Shown here in pieces: positions 35,881 through 45,288 of a stretch of DNA of 64,000 bases. The DNA comes from SHVZ01 sp041906305 (GTDB taxonomy: Bacteria; Pseudomonadota; Alphaproteobacteria; SHVZ01): positions 620,001-684,000 of the forward strand of contig JAYRJL010000002.1 in the NCBI GenBank assembly GCA_041906305.1, given 5' to 3'. Both the position numbers and the translations under genes were made by a program. Position 1 is the first letter of the stretch, and the number at the start of each line of letters is the position of its first letter. The notes beneath the pieces were generated by a model, which ran no database searches, was not told where the DNA came from, and worked only from the letters and a program-made list of their open reading frames with translations.

Positions 35881-36951
35881 GTGTCCTCGCCGCCGCCCTT
35901 CCAGCTTTCACAGGTCCGCGCCTACGCGCTTTCCTTGGGCATCGGCGTGATCGGTGGCGCGATCTTCGCCTATTTCCGGCTGCCGCTCGCCTGGATGATC
36001 GGCGCCATGTGTGCGAACACGATCGCTTCGATGGCGGGGTGGGACGTCAAGGTTCCCCGTCAGCTCCGCGCCTTGATGATCGTCGTGCTCGGCGTGCTGC
36101 TGGGATCCAGCTTCACGCCAGATCTTCCCGGCCGCGTCGCCGCATGGTGGCCGACGCTGCTGGCGCTCTTCGCGTATGTCGGGATCGGCACCGCCATCCT
36201 GTTCGTCTACTTCCGGCGGCTCTGCGGCTACGATGCGACGACTGCCTATTTCGCCTCGGCCCCAGGCGGCCTCAACGAGATGGTGACCGTCGGCGGCGCG
36301 ATGGGCGGCGACGAGCGCCTGATCGCGCTGACCCATGCGTGTCGCGTGCTCCTGGTCGTGCTTTGCATCCCCTTCTACTTCCGCTTCTTCGGCGGCTACA
36401 CGCCGCCGAGCTCGATGCTGCCGGCGATCGGCGGCGGCGAGGTGTCGCTCGACGACGCCGGCATCCTGGTCGTCTGCGGCGTGGTCGGCGTGATCGTCGC
36501 GCGCCTCCTTCGGCTTCCAGCCTACGCGATGCTGGGGCCGATGATCCTGAGTGCGATCGCCCACATGACGGGCCTGTCCGAGGCCAAGCCGCCGGCTGCC
36601 CTGGTCGCGATCGCCCAGGTGGTCCTGGGCTGCGCGGTCGGCGCCCGTTTCGCCGGTACCTCGGTCCGGCTGGTGAGGGACGCGATGATGATGTCCGTCG
36701 GCGCGACCGTCGCGCTGATGGCGGTGACCGTGGCTTTCAGCCTCGCGCTCGGCAGGATCTCGGGCCTCAGCGCTGACAACGTCCTGCTGGCCTTCTCGCC
36801 CGGCGGTCTCGCCGAGATGAGCCTGGTCGCGATCGCGCTCCACTCGGATGCCGCTTTCGTCGCGACCCACCACATCGTCCGCATCCTGATCGTCATCACC
36901 TGCGCACCGCTGGTCTTCCGGTTGACCCGACCGGGACGGCCGACCTCTTGA
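35881..36951 (+). CDS. AbrB-family (PF05145) polytopic membrane protein
   Basis: A 356-residue integral membrane protein with about ten hydrophobic segments in two similar halves. Each half carries the family's conserved pattern: LPLAWMIGAMCANTIASMAG with SAPGGLNEMVTVG in the first, LPAYAMLGPMILSAIAHMTGL with FSPGGLAEMSLVAIAL in the second. This family is often named AbrB or putative ammonia monooxygenase, without firm evidence for either role. It is unrelated to the DNA-binding AbrB. It starts with GTG two bases after the preceding gene. Confidence 0.87.
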   Translation: MSSPPPFQLSQVRAYALSLGIGVIGGAIFAYFRLPLAWMIGAMCANTIASMAGWDVKVPRQLRALMIVVLGVLLGSSFTPDLPGRVAAWWPTLLALFAYVGIGTAILFVYFRRLCGYDATTAYFASAPGGLNEMVTVGGAMGGDERLIALTHACRVLLVVLCIPFYFRFFGGYTPPSSMLPAIGGGEVSLDDAGILVVCGVVGVIVARLLRLPAYAMLGPMILSAIAHMTGLSEAKPPAALVAIAQVVLGCAVGARFAGTSVRLVRDAMMMSVGATVALMAVTVAFSLALGRISGLSADNVLLAFSPGGLAEMSLVAIALHSDAAFVATHHIVRILIVITCAPLVFRLTRPGRPTS

Positions 36952-37271
36952 TCCCGTGCTGGCACCAGCCGCAGAAAAGTCGTCGCCGGTCGCCGAAGCG
37001 GGACGTGCTCCTCCTCCTGCTGACCCTCGCAGCCTGCGCGCCACAAAAGTTCACCGCGGTGTTTTCGTGCCCGGAACTCGGTGACGTGATCGTCCGACAT
37101 GGCAGCGGCGAGGCCATCGTCACCATCGCAGGGCGGGACATACGCCTGCCACGCGCCCCCGCCGCCTCGGGCGTGCGCTACGAGCACGACGGCACCCAGG
37201 TCTGGGAGCACCAAGGCGAAGCGATGGTCGATTTCGGCGGACGCCACTACGTCGGCTGCAAGCCGCGTTGA
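36948..37271 (+). CDS. MliC-like lysozyme-inhibitor lipoprotein
   Basis: A 107-residue lipoprotein with a basic N-region (KSRRRSPKRD), a hydrophobic stretch and the lipobox LAAC. The mature domain matches MliC: an early Cys (FSCPE), the core ASGVRYEHDGTQVWEHQGEAM, and a final Cys (YVGCKPR). The two cysteines would form the family's disulfide. MliC proteins inhibit C-type lysozyme in the periplasm. The start is uncertain: TTG at 36948 overlaps the AbrB-type gene's stop, while a GTG at 37005 would give too short a signal. Confidence 0.78.
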   Translation: MIPCWHQPQKSRRRSPKRDVLLLLLTLAACAPQKFTAVFSCPELGDVIVRHGSGEAIVTIAGRDIRLPRAPAASGVRYEHDGTQVWEHQGEAMVDFGGRHYVGCKPR

Positions 37272-37396
37272 TCCTGCGGCAGCCTGCCGCAGTACTCGCC
37301 TCGATTCGCTTACCTGCCACGTAATCGACCCTGACATCGGGTGACCGCATCTTTGCAGCCATGCACCGGACGGTGCGCCAACCGATGGAGCCGAAC

Positions 37397-37789
37397 ATGA
37401 CGATCGTGCCTTCCCTGTTCCTTCGCCGCGCCCTCCTCGCCGACGCGTTCGCCAGCGCCGGCACCGGCGTCCTGATGGCCTTCGGCGCAGGCATCCTTGC
37501 GGGCCTGCTGGGACTGCCGGAGATGCTGCTGCGCGAGGCCGGGATCTTCCTTCTGCCCTACGCCGCCTTCGTCGGCTGGCTCGGAACCCGGGCGCGTCTT
37601 CCCGAGGCGATCGTCTGGCTGGTGATCGTCGGCAACGCGCTCTGGACACTGGCCAGCGTCGCCCTCTTCGTCTGGACCGCGCCGACGGCGCTCGGCTACG
37701 CCTTCGTCGTCGGCCAGGCGGTGGTGGTCGCCATCTTCGCCGAGCTTCAGTACATGGGGCTCAAGCGGCCGCTCGAGGCGGTAGCCTAA
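37397..37789 (+). CDS. Small four-helix membrane protein of unknown function
   Basis: A 130-residue protein with four hydrophobic segments (ASAGTGVLMAFGAGILAGLLG, GIFLLPYAAFVGWLGT, AIVWLVIVGNALWTLASVALF, TALGYAFVVGQAVVVAIFAEL). I recognise the pattern from other alphaproteobacteria but know no function. The ATG at 37397 is preferred because GGAG stands seven bases before it; the frame is open to 37361. The 125 bases before it contain nothing clear, and a hairpin terminator follows. Confidence 0.75.
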   Translation: MTIVPSLFLRRALLADAFASAGTGVLMAFGAGILAGLLGLPEMLLREAGIFLLPYAAFVGWLGTRARLPEAIVWLVIVGNALWTLASVALFVWTAPTALGYAFVVGQAVVVAIFAELQYMGLKRPLEAVA

Positions 37790-37800
37790 GCGGACATTGC

Positions 37801-37826
37801 GGGGCGAAGCCGCGAGGCTTCGCCCC
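37801..37826 (+). terminator. Hairpin between the small membrane protein and the TPR gene
   Basis: GGGGCGAAGCC-GCGA-GGCTTCGCCCC forms a perfect 11-bp stem with a tetraloop just after the 37789 stop. A short pyrimidine run (GTCGTCCTTT) follows, so it is probably an intrinsic terminator of moderate strength. The next gene starts 27 bases on. Confidence 0.65.
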
Positions 37827-37853
37827 GTCGTCCTTTCCTGGCAGACTGCGCGG

Positions 37854-40046
37854 ATGGCGCGCAAAGAGCTCAACTTCGACCAGCTCCTCCGGCAGGCATT
37901 CCAGGCGAACCAGCGAGGGGATCTGAAAGAGGCCGAACGCTGCTGCCGAGAGATCCTCAAGGTCAAGCGTACCCACTTCGAGGCACTTCATCTCCTCGGC
38001 GTCCTCGCCGGCCGCAGCGGCCGCTTCGAGGAGGCCGTCCGGCTGCTCGGCGACGCTACCAAGGCAAACAGCCGGTCAGCCAGCGCCTATTCCGACCGCG
38101 GCATCGCCTTCATGCGGTTGGGCAGGTCAGAGGAGGCCCTCGACAGCTACGACCGGGCGCTCGCGATCAACCCCAACTACGCCGACGCGCTCTACAACCG
38201 CGGCAACGCGCTGCTTGCCCAGGGTCGCTTCGAGGATTCCGTCGCCGCGTACGACAAGATGCTCGCCCGCCAGCCAGATGCCGTGCCGGCCATGGTGAAC
38301 CGCGGCACCGCGCTTCGCGAACTCAAGCGTCTCGAAGAGGCGCTCGCCAGCTACGATCAGGCGCTGGCGCGTCGGCCGGACCACGTCAACGCGCTCAACA
38401 ACCGCGGCAACGTGCTGGCCGAGCTGAGACGGACCGACGAAGCGCTCGCCAGCTACGACAAGGCGCTGGCGATCCGGGCCGACGACGCCAAGGCGCTCGC
38501 CAATCGCGGCAACGTGTTGAAGGAACTGCAGCGCTATGCCGACGCGCTGAGGAGCTACGACCAGTCCCTGGCGATCGAGCCGAACGATCCGGAGACGCTT
38601 TGCAACCGCGGCGTAGCGTTGATGGACGGCCGCCAATACGAACTGGCCGCCGCCGATTTCGAAGCGAGCCGACGCATCGACCCCGACCGCCCCTACCTGC
38701 TCGGCCAGCTCAACCATTGCCTTCGCCATTGCTGCGACTGGGAAAGAAGCACGCCGCTGACGGAAACGCTTACGGCAGCCGTACGCGCCGGGAAGCGCGC
38801 GGACTTTCCGTTCTCGTTCCTGTCGGTCTCGGGCGATACCGCCGATCAGCGCCGCTGTGCCGAAACCTATGTGCACGACAAGTATCCATCGAGCTCAGGC
38901 GCGCCTTCAATTCGGCCCGGGGAGCGGATCCGCATCGCGTACATGTCTTCCGACTATCGCGACCACCCGATCTCCTACCTGACTGCGGGCCTGTTCGAGC
39001 ACCATGACCGCAGGCGCTTCGAGACCATCGGCATCGCGCTCGGACCTGCCGATACCAGCGTGATGCGAGACCGGATCGAGGCCGGGTTCGAGCGTTTCAT
39101 CGAGGTCGGTGAGAAGAGCGACGCCGAGGTCGCGCGGCTGATCGGCGAAACCGGAGCCGACATCGTCGTCGACCTCAACGGCCATACGGATGGCGCCCGC
39201 ACGTCGATCCTCGCCATGCGGCCCGCCCCGATCCAGGTCAGCTACATTGGTCTCGCGGGCACGATGGGCGCACCGTTCATCGACTATCTGATCGCCGATC
39301 CGGTTCTGATCGCCCCTAGTGACGAGCGCTACTATGCGGAGAAGGTCGTACGCCTTCCCGAAATGTACCTGGTCAATGACGACAAGCGCGAGATCGCGGA
39401 GACAGCACCGACCCGCGCCGAAGCCGGCTTGCCCGAGCCGGGACTCGTCTTCTGCTCGTTCAACAACGCCTACAAGATCACGCCGGAGGTCTTCGCCGTC
39501 TGGATGCGCTTGCTCGGCAAGGTCGAGGGCAGCGTCCTCTGGCTGTTGTCGACGAACGACGCCGGCATCCGCAACCTGAAGCGCGCAGCCGAAGCCGCCG
39601 GCATCGATCCGGCGCGCCTCGTCTTTGCAGCACGCGCCAAGCCGGCCGACCATCTGGCACGCCATAGATTGGCCGACCTCTTCCTTGATACCCTGCCCTA
39701 CAATGCGCACACAACGGCTTGCGACGCGCTATGGGCCGGTCTTCCGCTCGTGACCTGCAAAGGAACAAGCTTCGCCGGCCGCGTCGCAGCCAGCCTTCTC
39801 ACGGCGATCGGGCTTCCCGAGCTCATTGCCCACTCGCTCGCTGAATATGAGGCGATTGCGCTGAAGCTGGCGACCGACGGTACGGCGCTCGCCACGGCAA
39901 AGGATAAGCTGGCACGCAACCGCGGAACGCACCCGCTGTTCGATACGGCGCGGACGACGCGCCACCTCGAAAGAGCTTTCCTCACGATGGTCGAACGTCA
40001 CCGACGCGGCGATGCGCCCAAGGCGTTCGACGTGCAACCGGTCTGA
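37854..40046 (+). CDS. TPR protein with O-GlcNAc-transferase-like (GT41) catalytic domain
   Basis: A 730-residue protein with eight tetratricopeptide repeats (about residues 8-285, for example ALYNRGNALLAQGRFEDSVAAYD and ALNNRGNVLAELRRTDEALASYD). A C-terminal GT41/SPINDLY-type glycosyltransferase domain follows. Residues matching the catalytic His and UDP-sugar-binding Lys of OGT are visible: H371 in SSDYRDHP and K541 in FNNAYKITPEVF. It should transfer a sugar from a nucleotide donor to protein Ser/Thr or Asn; the target is unknown. It has no signal peptide. The stop lies seven bases before the prolyl oligopeptidase gene. Confidence 0.9.
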   Translation: MARKELNFDQLLRQAFQANQRGDLKEAERCCREILKVKRTHFEALHLLGVLAGRSGRFEEAVRLLGDATKANSRSASAYSDRGIAFMRLGRSEEALDSYDRALAINPNYADALYNRGNALLAQGRFEDSVAAYDKMLARQPDAVPAMVNRGTALRELKRLEEALASYDQALARRPDHVNALNNRGNVLAELRRTDEALASYDKALAIRADDAKALANRGNVLKELQRYADALRSYDQSLAIEPNDPETLCNRGVALMDGRQYELAAADFEASRRIDPDRPYLLGQLNHCLRHCCDWERSTPLTETLTAAVRAGKRADFPFSFLSVSGDTADQRRCAETYVHDKYPSSSGAPSIRPGERIRIAYMSSDYRDHPISYLTAGLFEHHDRRRFETIGIALGPADTSVMRDRIEAGFERFIEVGEKSDAEVARLIGETGADIVVDLNGHTDGARTSILAMRPAPIQVSYIGLAGTMGAPFIDYLIADPVLIAPSDERYYAEKVVRLPEMYLVNDDKREIAETAPTRAEAGLPEPGLVFCSFNNAYKITPEVFAVWMRLLGKVEGSVLWLLSTNDAGIRNLKRAAEAAGIDPARLVFAARAKPADHLARHRLADLFLDTLPYNAHTTACDALWAGLPLVTCKGTSFAGRVAASLLTAIGLPELIAHSLAEYEAIALKLATDGTALATAKDKLARNRGTHPLFDTARTTRHLERAFLTMVERHRRGDAPKAFDVQPV

Positions 40047-40053
40047 GGCAGCG

Positions 40054-42114
40054 ATGATGTCGATCGATCCGCGCCCGACCCTCGCTGCTCCCGACGACGA
40101 TCCCCATCTTTGGCTCGAGGACGTCGACGGCGAACGCGCCGCAGCCTGGGCCGACGCCGAGAGCGCCCGCACGATGGCGCGCTTCGGCGATACCGCCTTC
40201 GCCGCCGACCGCGATACGCTGGCAGCGATCCTGGATCGCCCAGACAACATCCCCTACATCGGCCGTCGTGGCGATCGCGTCTTCAACTTCTGGAAGGACG
40301 CCAACAACCCGCGCGGCCTCTGGCGCATGACCACCCTCGACAGCTTCCGGGCGCCGTCGCCGAAGTGGGAGGTACTTCTCGATCTCGACGCCCTCGCGGC
40401 GAAGGAAGGCGAGGACTGGATCTGGAAAGGCGCTCCGACGCTTCCCCGAGTGCACGACCGTGCGCTTGTCGGTCTTTCCCGTGGCGGCGGCGACGCGTCC
40501 GTGGCACGCGAATTCGACCTCGGATCGCGTCGGTTCGTCCCAGGCGGATTCGAGCTGCCGGAGGCGAAGAGCGGCGTCGCCTGGCTCGATCGCGACACGG
40601 TCCTTCTGTCCTCGGCGCTCGGTGACGGCATGGCGACCACGTCCGGCTACGCCCGCACCGTGCGACTGTGGCGGCGCGGGGTGGACCCGCTTGCCGCTCC
40701 GGTCATCTTCGAGACCAAGACCGAGAGCATGTCGGTCTGGGGCGGCGTCGAGCACGATGCCGAAACGGAACGCGTGATCTTCGCCGACAAGCCCGGCTTC
40801 TTCGACACGGTCGTCTGGATCGGCGACCGCAGCGGTCCCAAGCAGCGGATCGACGCGCCGAGCGATGCCTGGGTCACCTGGCATCGTGGCTGGCTGATGA
40901 TCAAGCCGCGGACACCCTGGACCGTCGCCGGTAGAACCTACCGGCCGGATACGGTGCTGGGGATGTCCTTCGCCGCCTTCCTCGCCGGCGATCGAACCTT
41001 CACGGTGCTGTTCGAGCCCGAGCCGCGACGCAGTCTGCAAGGCTTCGTCTGGTCCGGCGACCTCCTGGTGTTGTCGATCCTGGACAACCTGAAGCCGGTA
41101 TTCGAGATCCTGACCCCCTCCAGCGGTTGGTCGCGCCGGCGACTGCCCGGAATGCCGGAGATCGGCGTCGCTTCGATCTGGTCGCTCGATATCGAGGAGG
41201 AGGAATCGAACGGCGACCTTCTCGCCATGACGCAGACACCGACGATGCCGGCGACGCTGTCTCTGCTGAAACAAGGCGGTGCACCGGAAATTCTGAAGAG
41301 AGCCCCGGAGACCTTCGACGCGTCGGGCCTAAAGGTGACGCGCCACGAAGCGGTCTCTATCGACGGCGTCCGCATTCCCTACACCCAGGTCGGTCCGGCA
41401 GCGGAGACCGGCGACGCGCCGGTTCACATGACGGGCTACGGCGGGTTCAATATTTCACAGCTTCCCTACTACAGCGCGTCGATCGGCAAGCTCTGGCTCG
41501 AGCGCGGCGGGACGTCGGTAACGGCCAATATCCGCGGCGGCGGCGAGTTCGGAACGCCCTGGCACGAGGCGGGACGACGCGAAGGCAAGCGGCTCTCGCA
41601 CGACGACTTCGCCGCGGTCGCGGCCGACCTGGTCAGGCGAGGCGTGACCCGGCCCAGCCGTATCGCCGCCGAAGGCGGATCGAATGGCGGCATCCTGATC
41701 ACGAACATGATGACCCGGTATCCGGAACGATTCGGAGCGCTGTTCTGCACGATCCCGCTGATCGACATGCGCCGATATTCGAAGCTGCTTGCCGGCGCTT
41801 CCTGGATCGCCGAGTACGGGGACCCGGACAAGCCGGAGGACTGGAAGTTCCTCGGCCCCATGTCCGCGTACCACGCGGCCGAGCCGGGCAGGCCCTACCC
41901 GCCGATCCTGATCGCGACGACGCGCCGGGACGACCGAGTCCATCCCGGGCACGCGCGCAAGATGACCGCGAAGCTGAAAGCGATGGGCTACCCGGTCTGG
42001 TTCTACGAACTCGCCGCCGGCGGCCACGGCTACGGCAAGGACAATAGGGAGCGGGCCGCGTTCACCGCCCTCGGCTACGCCTTCATGCGCGATGCCATCG
42101 GCTGGAAGCCCTAA
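40054..42114 (+). CDS. S9 family prolyl oligopeptidase
   Basis: A 686-residue serine peptidase. The N-terminal signature DPHLWLEDVDGERAAAWADAE leads into a beta-propeller of about 380 residues. The catalytic domain has S543 (GGSNGG), D627 (RRDDRVHPGHA) and H658 (GGHGYG). It resembles the oligopeptidase group lacking a signal peptide, so it is probably cytoplasmic and cleaves short peptides after proline or basic residues. It is coupled to the GT41 gene. The 119 bases after it hold an imperfect GCCGGC hairpin before the next transporter. Confidence 0.91.
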   Translation: MMSIDPRPTLAAPDDDPHLWLEDVDGERAAAWADAESARTMARFGDTAFAADRDTLAAILDRPDNIPYIGRRGDRVFNFWKDANNPRGLWRMTTLDSFRAPSPKWEVLLDLDALAAKEGEDWIWKGAPTLPRVHDRALVGLSRGGGDASVAREFDLGSRRFVPGGFELPEAKSGVAWLDRDTVLLSSALGDGMATTSGYARTVRLWRRGVDPLAAPVIFETKTESMSVWGGVEHDAETERVIFADKPGFFDTVVWIGDRSGPKQRIDAPSDAWVTWHRGWLMIKPRTPWTVAGRTYRPDTVLGMSFAAFLAGDRTFTVLFEPEPRRSLQGFVWSGDLLVLSILDNLKPVFEILTPSSGWSRRRLPGMPEIGVASIWSLDIEEEESNGDLLAMTQTPTMPATLSLLKQGGAPEILKRAPETFDASGLKVTRHEAVSIDGVRIPYTQVGPAAETGDAPVHMTGYGGFNISQLPYYSASIGKLWLERGGTSVTANIRGGGEFGTPWHEAGRREGKRLSHDDFAAVAADLVRRGVTRPSRIAAEGGSNGGILITNMMTRYPERFGALFCTIPLIDMRRYSKLLAGASWIAEYGDPDKPEDWKFLGPMSAYHAAEPGRPYPPILIATTRRDDRVHPGHARKMTAKLKAMGYPVWFYELAAGGHGYGKDNRERAAFTALGYAFMRDAIGWKP

Positions 42115-42233
42115 ACGGACTCTTAGTCTCGCTCACGCTTGCTCCCCGCCCTCGGCAACGCCAATCTAGCGGCGAGGATGGATCGACAAGGCCGGCCGAA
42201 AGAGCCGGCTCTCAGACAACCCGGAGGAATGCC

Positions 42234-43550
42234 GTGACCAGGATCTTTGCCGCCGCGCTCGCCGTCGGCCTCGCTCTATCGTCCGTCGCCACCGCGCAGA
42301 CCGGCAAGGTCACCGTGGTCACCTCGTTCGCCAAGGACGTGACCGACCCCTTCAAGAAAGCGTTCGAGAAGGCCTATCCGGGTGCCACGCTCGAGGTGCA
42401 GAACCGCAATACCAACGCGGCGGTGAAGTTCATCGAGGAGACCAAAGCCAACAACCAGATCGACCTGATGTGGGCCTCGGCGCCGGATGCCTTCGAGGTG
42501 CTGAAGGGCAAGGGCCTGCTGCAGAAGTACCAGCCGAAGGCGACGGGCATCCCGGAAAAGGTCGGCTCCTACCCGATCAACGATCCGGGCGGCGCCTATT
42601 TCGGCTTCGCCGCGTCGGGCTACGGCATCATGTGGAACGACCGCTACGTGAAGGCGAACAAGATCCCAGAACCGGCGGAATGGCAGGATCTGGCGAAGCC
42701 GGTGTATTTCGACCACGTCTCGATCGCCTCGCCGGCTCGTTCCGGCACCACGCACCTGACCGTCGAGACGATCCTGCAGGGCGAAGGCTGGGAGAAGGGC
42801 TGGCGTACGATCAAGGAGATCGCCGGCAACTTCCGCCAGATCACCGACCGCTCGTTCGACGTGCCGGAGCAGGTGAACTCGGGCCAGGTCGGCATCGGGA
42901 TCGTCATCGACTTCTTCGCCTTCTCGGCCCAGGCCTCGGGTTTCCCGGTGAAGTTCGTCTACCCCTCGGTGACGACCGTGGTGCCGGCGAACATCGGCAT
43001 CGTCGCCAACGCCCCGAACAAGGCCGGGGCCGAAGCCTTCGTCGAGTTCCTGCTGTCGCCGGTGGGCCAGGAAGTTCTGCTGGAACCCGGCATCCGCCGG
43101 CTTCCGGTCAACCCGGCCGTCTACGCCAAGGCCCCGGCCGACTACCCCAATCCGTTCAAGGATCAGCGCTTCCAGAAGATGATCGCCTTCAGCGCCGATA
43201 CGTCCGAGGCTCGGACCGCGGTGGTGGACACGCTGTTCGACCAGCTAATCTCCTTCCAGCTCGCCGCGCTCAAGGACGTGACCAAGGCGCTCCACGAAGT
43301 CGATGCCGCTCTCGCCAAGAAGGACAACGCCCAGGCACGCGCGCTCGCCAAGGAGGCGCGCGACCTGGTCGCGGCGATGCCGCTGACCGCACAGCAGGCA
43401 TCGGCCAAGGACGTCACTGGCGCCTTCACCGGCGCCAAGGAGAAGGGCGCGCGACAGGCCGAGCTCGAGCAGCAATGGGCCGCCTTCGCCAAGGAGCGCT
43501 ATACCCAGGCGAAGGCCAAGGCGGTCGATGCGTTGAAGCTCGCCCGCTGA
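42234..43550 (+). CDS. Iron/phosphonate-type ABC transporter substrate-binding protein with C-terminal helical extension
   Basis: A 438-residue exported protein. The signal peptide ends near ATAQ (MTRIFAAALAVGLALSSVATAQ). The core is a two-lobe family-1-type fold: VTVVTSFAKDVTDPFKKAFEKAYPGA, FGFAASGYGIMWNDRY and SIASPARSGTTHLTVETILQGE. From about residue 345 to the end is an Ala/Lys/Glu-rich helical stretch not needed in FbpA-like proteins. The GTG start follows GGAGGA by five to six bases. The cognate permease and ATPase are next. Fe3+ is one option, but phosphoglycerate or phosphonate cannot be excluded. Confidence 0.85.
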   Translation: MTRIFAAALAVGLALSSVATAQTGKVTVVTSFAKDVTDPFKKAFEKAYPGATLEVQNRNTNAAVKFIEETKANNQIDLMWASAPDAFEVLKGKGLLQKYQPKATGIPEKVGSYPINDPGGAYFGFAASGYGIMWNDRYVKANKIPEPAEWQDLAKPVYFDHVSIASPARSGTTHLTVETILQGEGWEKGWRTIKEIAGNFRQITDRSFDVPEQVNSGQVGIGIVIDFFAFSAQASGFPVKFVYPSVTTVVPANIGIVANAPNKAGAEAFVEFLLSPVGQEVLLEPGIRRLPVNPAVYAKAPADYPNPFKDQRFQKMIAFSADTSEARTAVVDTLFDQLISFQLAALKDVTKALHEVDAALAKKDNAQARALAKEARDLVAAMPLTAQQASAKDVTGAFTGAKEKGARQAELEQQWAAFAKERYTQAKAKAVDALKLAR

Positions 43551-43581
43551 TCCTGATCGGCCCATTCTCGGCGGTGGCGGC

Positions 43582-45288
43582 ATGACCGTCGCCCTCGCCT
43601 CCCGCCCCGCCATGCCGACGGCGACCCGCGGACAGCGGGCGCTCGCCGTCGGCATCGCGCTTTTCCTGATCTTCTTCCTCGCCCTTCCGACGGCGATGGT
43701 CGTCTTCGTCGCGTTCACCGAGAAGGGCACGGGCCAGTTCACCCTGATCAACTTCGTCGACTTCGCCAGGACCGACCTCTTCGTTAGGTCGTTCTGGAAC
43801 TCGGTCTACGTCTCTGCGATGTCCGTGGTCTGGGCGTCGGCGCTGGCCTTGCCCCTGGCGATCCTCACCACCCGCTTCACCTTTCGCGGCGCGACCCTGA
43901 TCCAGACGCTCGGCTTCATCCCCCTGGTGATGCCGCCCTTCGTCGGCGCGGTCGCAATGCAGCTCCTGTTCGGGCGCAACGGCACGGTCAATCTCCTGCT
44001 GGATGACACCTTCGGCTTCAAGATCCCGTTCATGGAGGGCTTGAACGGGGTGATCTTCGTCCAATCCCTTCACTACTTCCCGTTCATCCTGGTCAACCTG
44101 TCGGCAAGCCTCCGCAACATCGACCGGGCGATGGAGGAGGCCGCGCAGAACCTCGGCTCGTCCGGCTTTCGCCTGATCCGTCGCATCGTCATCCCGCTGG
44201 CCATGCCGGGCTTCGTCGCCGGCGCCTCGCTGGTCTTCGTCAAGGTCTTCGATGACCTTGCGACCCCGCTGCTCCTGAACGTCAAGGACATGCTGGCACC
44301 GCAGGCGTATCTCCGGGTCAGCTCGATCGGCATCGCCGATCCGATGGGCTACGTGATCTCGGTGGTGCTGATCGTGGTCTCGGTCGCCGCGATGTGGATC
44401 TCGGCGCTGGCCTTGCGTGGCAAGGACTATGCGACCGTTCAGCGCGGCGGCGGCGGTCTTGCCCGCCGCGCGCTCAAGCCTTGGGAGAGCGTCGTCGGCT
44501 ACACCGTGGTGATCGGTATCCTGCTGCTGGTTCTTTCGCCTCACATCGCACTGTTCCTGCTGTCGATCGCGACCATCTGGTCGTTCAGCCCGCTTCCCGA
44601 TGCATACACCCTCGCCCACTACGGCCGGGTCTTTGCCGAGAGCTCGCTCTACATCAAGAACACGCTGGTCTATGCCTCGATCGCCGGACTGATCGACGTG
44701 GTCGTCGGCACGGCGATCGCCTACCTGGTCCTGCGGACGAAGCTCGCCGGACGCCGATGGCTCGACTGGGGGGCGACCGCGGCCCTCGCGGTTCCCGGCG
44801 TCGTGCTCGGCATCGGCTATCTCCGTACCTTCTACGGCGTCACGCTGCCTGACGGGACGCCGCTCGCGGCGCTCTGGATCACCATCGTCATGGCGCTCGC
44901 CATTCGTCGCCTTCCCTATGCGCTTCGTGCCTGCACCGCGGCCCTCCAGCAGATTTCCGTCGTCCTCGAGGAGGCGGCCGAGAACCTGGGGGCGACCAAG
45001 GCCCGCACCGTACGCCGCGTCGTCGTGCCCCTGATGACCGGGGGATTGCTCGCCGGGTTCGTCACCAGCTTCTCGACCGCGGCCGTCGAGCTATCTGCAA
45101 CACTGATGCTGGTGCAGTCGAATTCCGACGCGCCACTCGCCTACGGCCTCTATGTCTTCATGCAATCGTCGAACGGCCGTGGCCCGGGTGCCGCCCTCGG
45201 CATCATCGCGGTTCTGCTGGTAACCGTCTGCACGCTGGCATCCCACTACGTCGTCGAGCGCCGGCACAAGGAAGAGCCCTCTCGATGA
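43582..45288 (+). CDS. Iron-type ABC transporter permease (two fused permease domains)
   Basis: A 568-residue permease with two complete transmembrane units in one chain, as in FbpB/ThiP. Each carries an ATPase-coupling loop: MEEAAQNLGSSGFRLIRRIVIPLAMPGF in the first half and LEEAAENLGATKARTVRRVVVPLMTGG in the second. About 12 hydrophobic helices are visible. It begins 31 bases after the binding protein and overlaps the ATPase gene by ATGA. Confidence 0.93.
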   Translation: MTVALASRPAMPTATRGQRALAVGIALFLIFFLALPTAMVVFVAFTEKGTGQFTLINFVDFARTDLFVRSFWNSVYVSAMSVVWASALALPLAILTTRFTFRGATLIQTLGFIPLVMPPFVGAVAMQLLFGRNGTVNLLLDDTFGFKIPFMEGLNGVIFVQSLHYFPFILVNLSASLRNIDRAMEEAAQNLGSSGFRLIRRIVIPLAMPGFVAGASLVFVKVFDDLATPLLLNVKDMLAPQAYLRVSSIGIADPMGYVISVVLIVVSVAAMWISALALRGKDYATVQRGGGGLARRALKPWESVVGYTVVIGILLLVLSPHIALFLLSIATIWSFSPLPDAYTLAHYGRVFAESSLYIKNTLVYASIAGLIDVVVGTAIAYLVLRTKLAGRRWLDWGATAALAVPGVVLGIGYLRTFYGVTLPDGTPLAALWITIVMALAIRRLPYALRACTAALQQISVVLEEAAENLGATKARTVRRVVVPLMTGGLLAGFVTSFSTAAVELSATLMLVQSNSDAPLAYGLYVFMQSSNGRGPGAALGIIAVLLVTVCTLASHYVVERRHKEEPSR

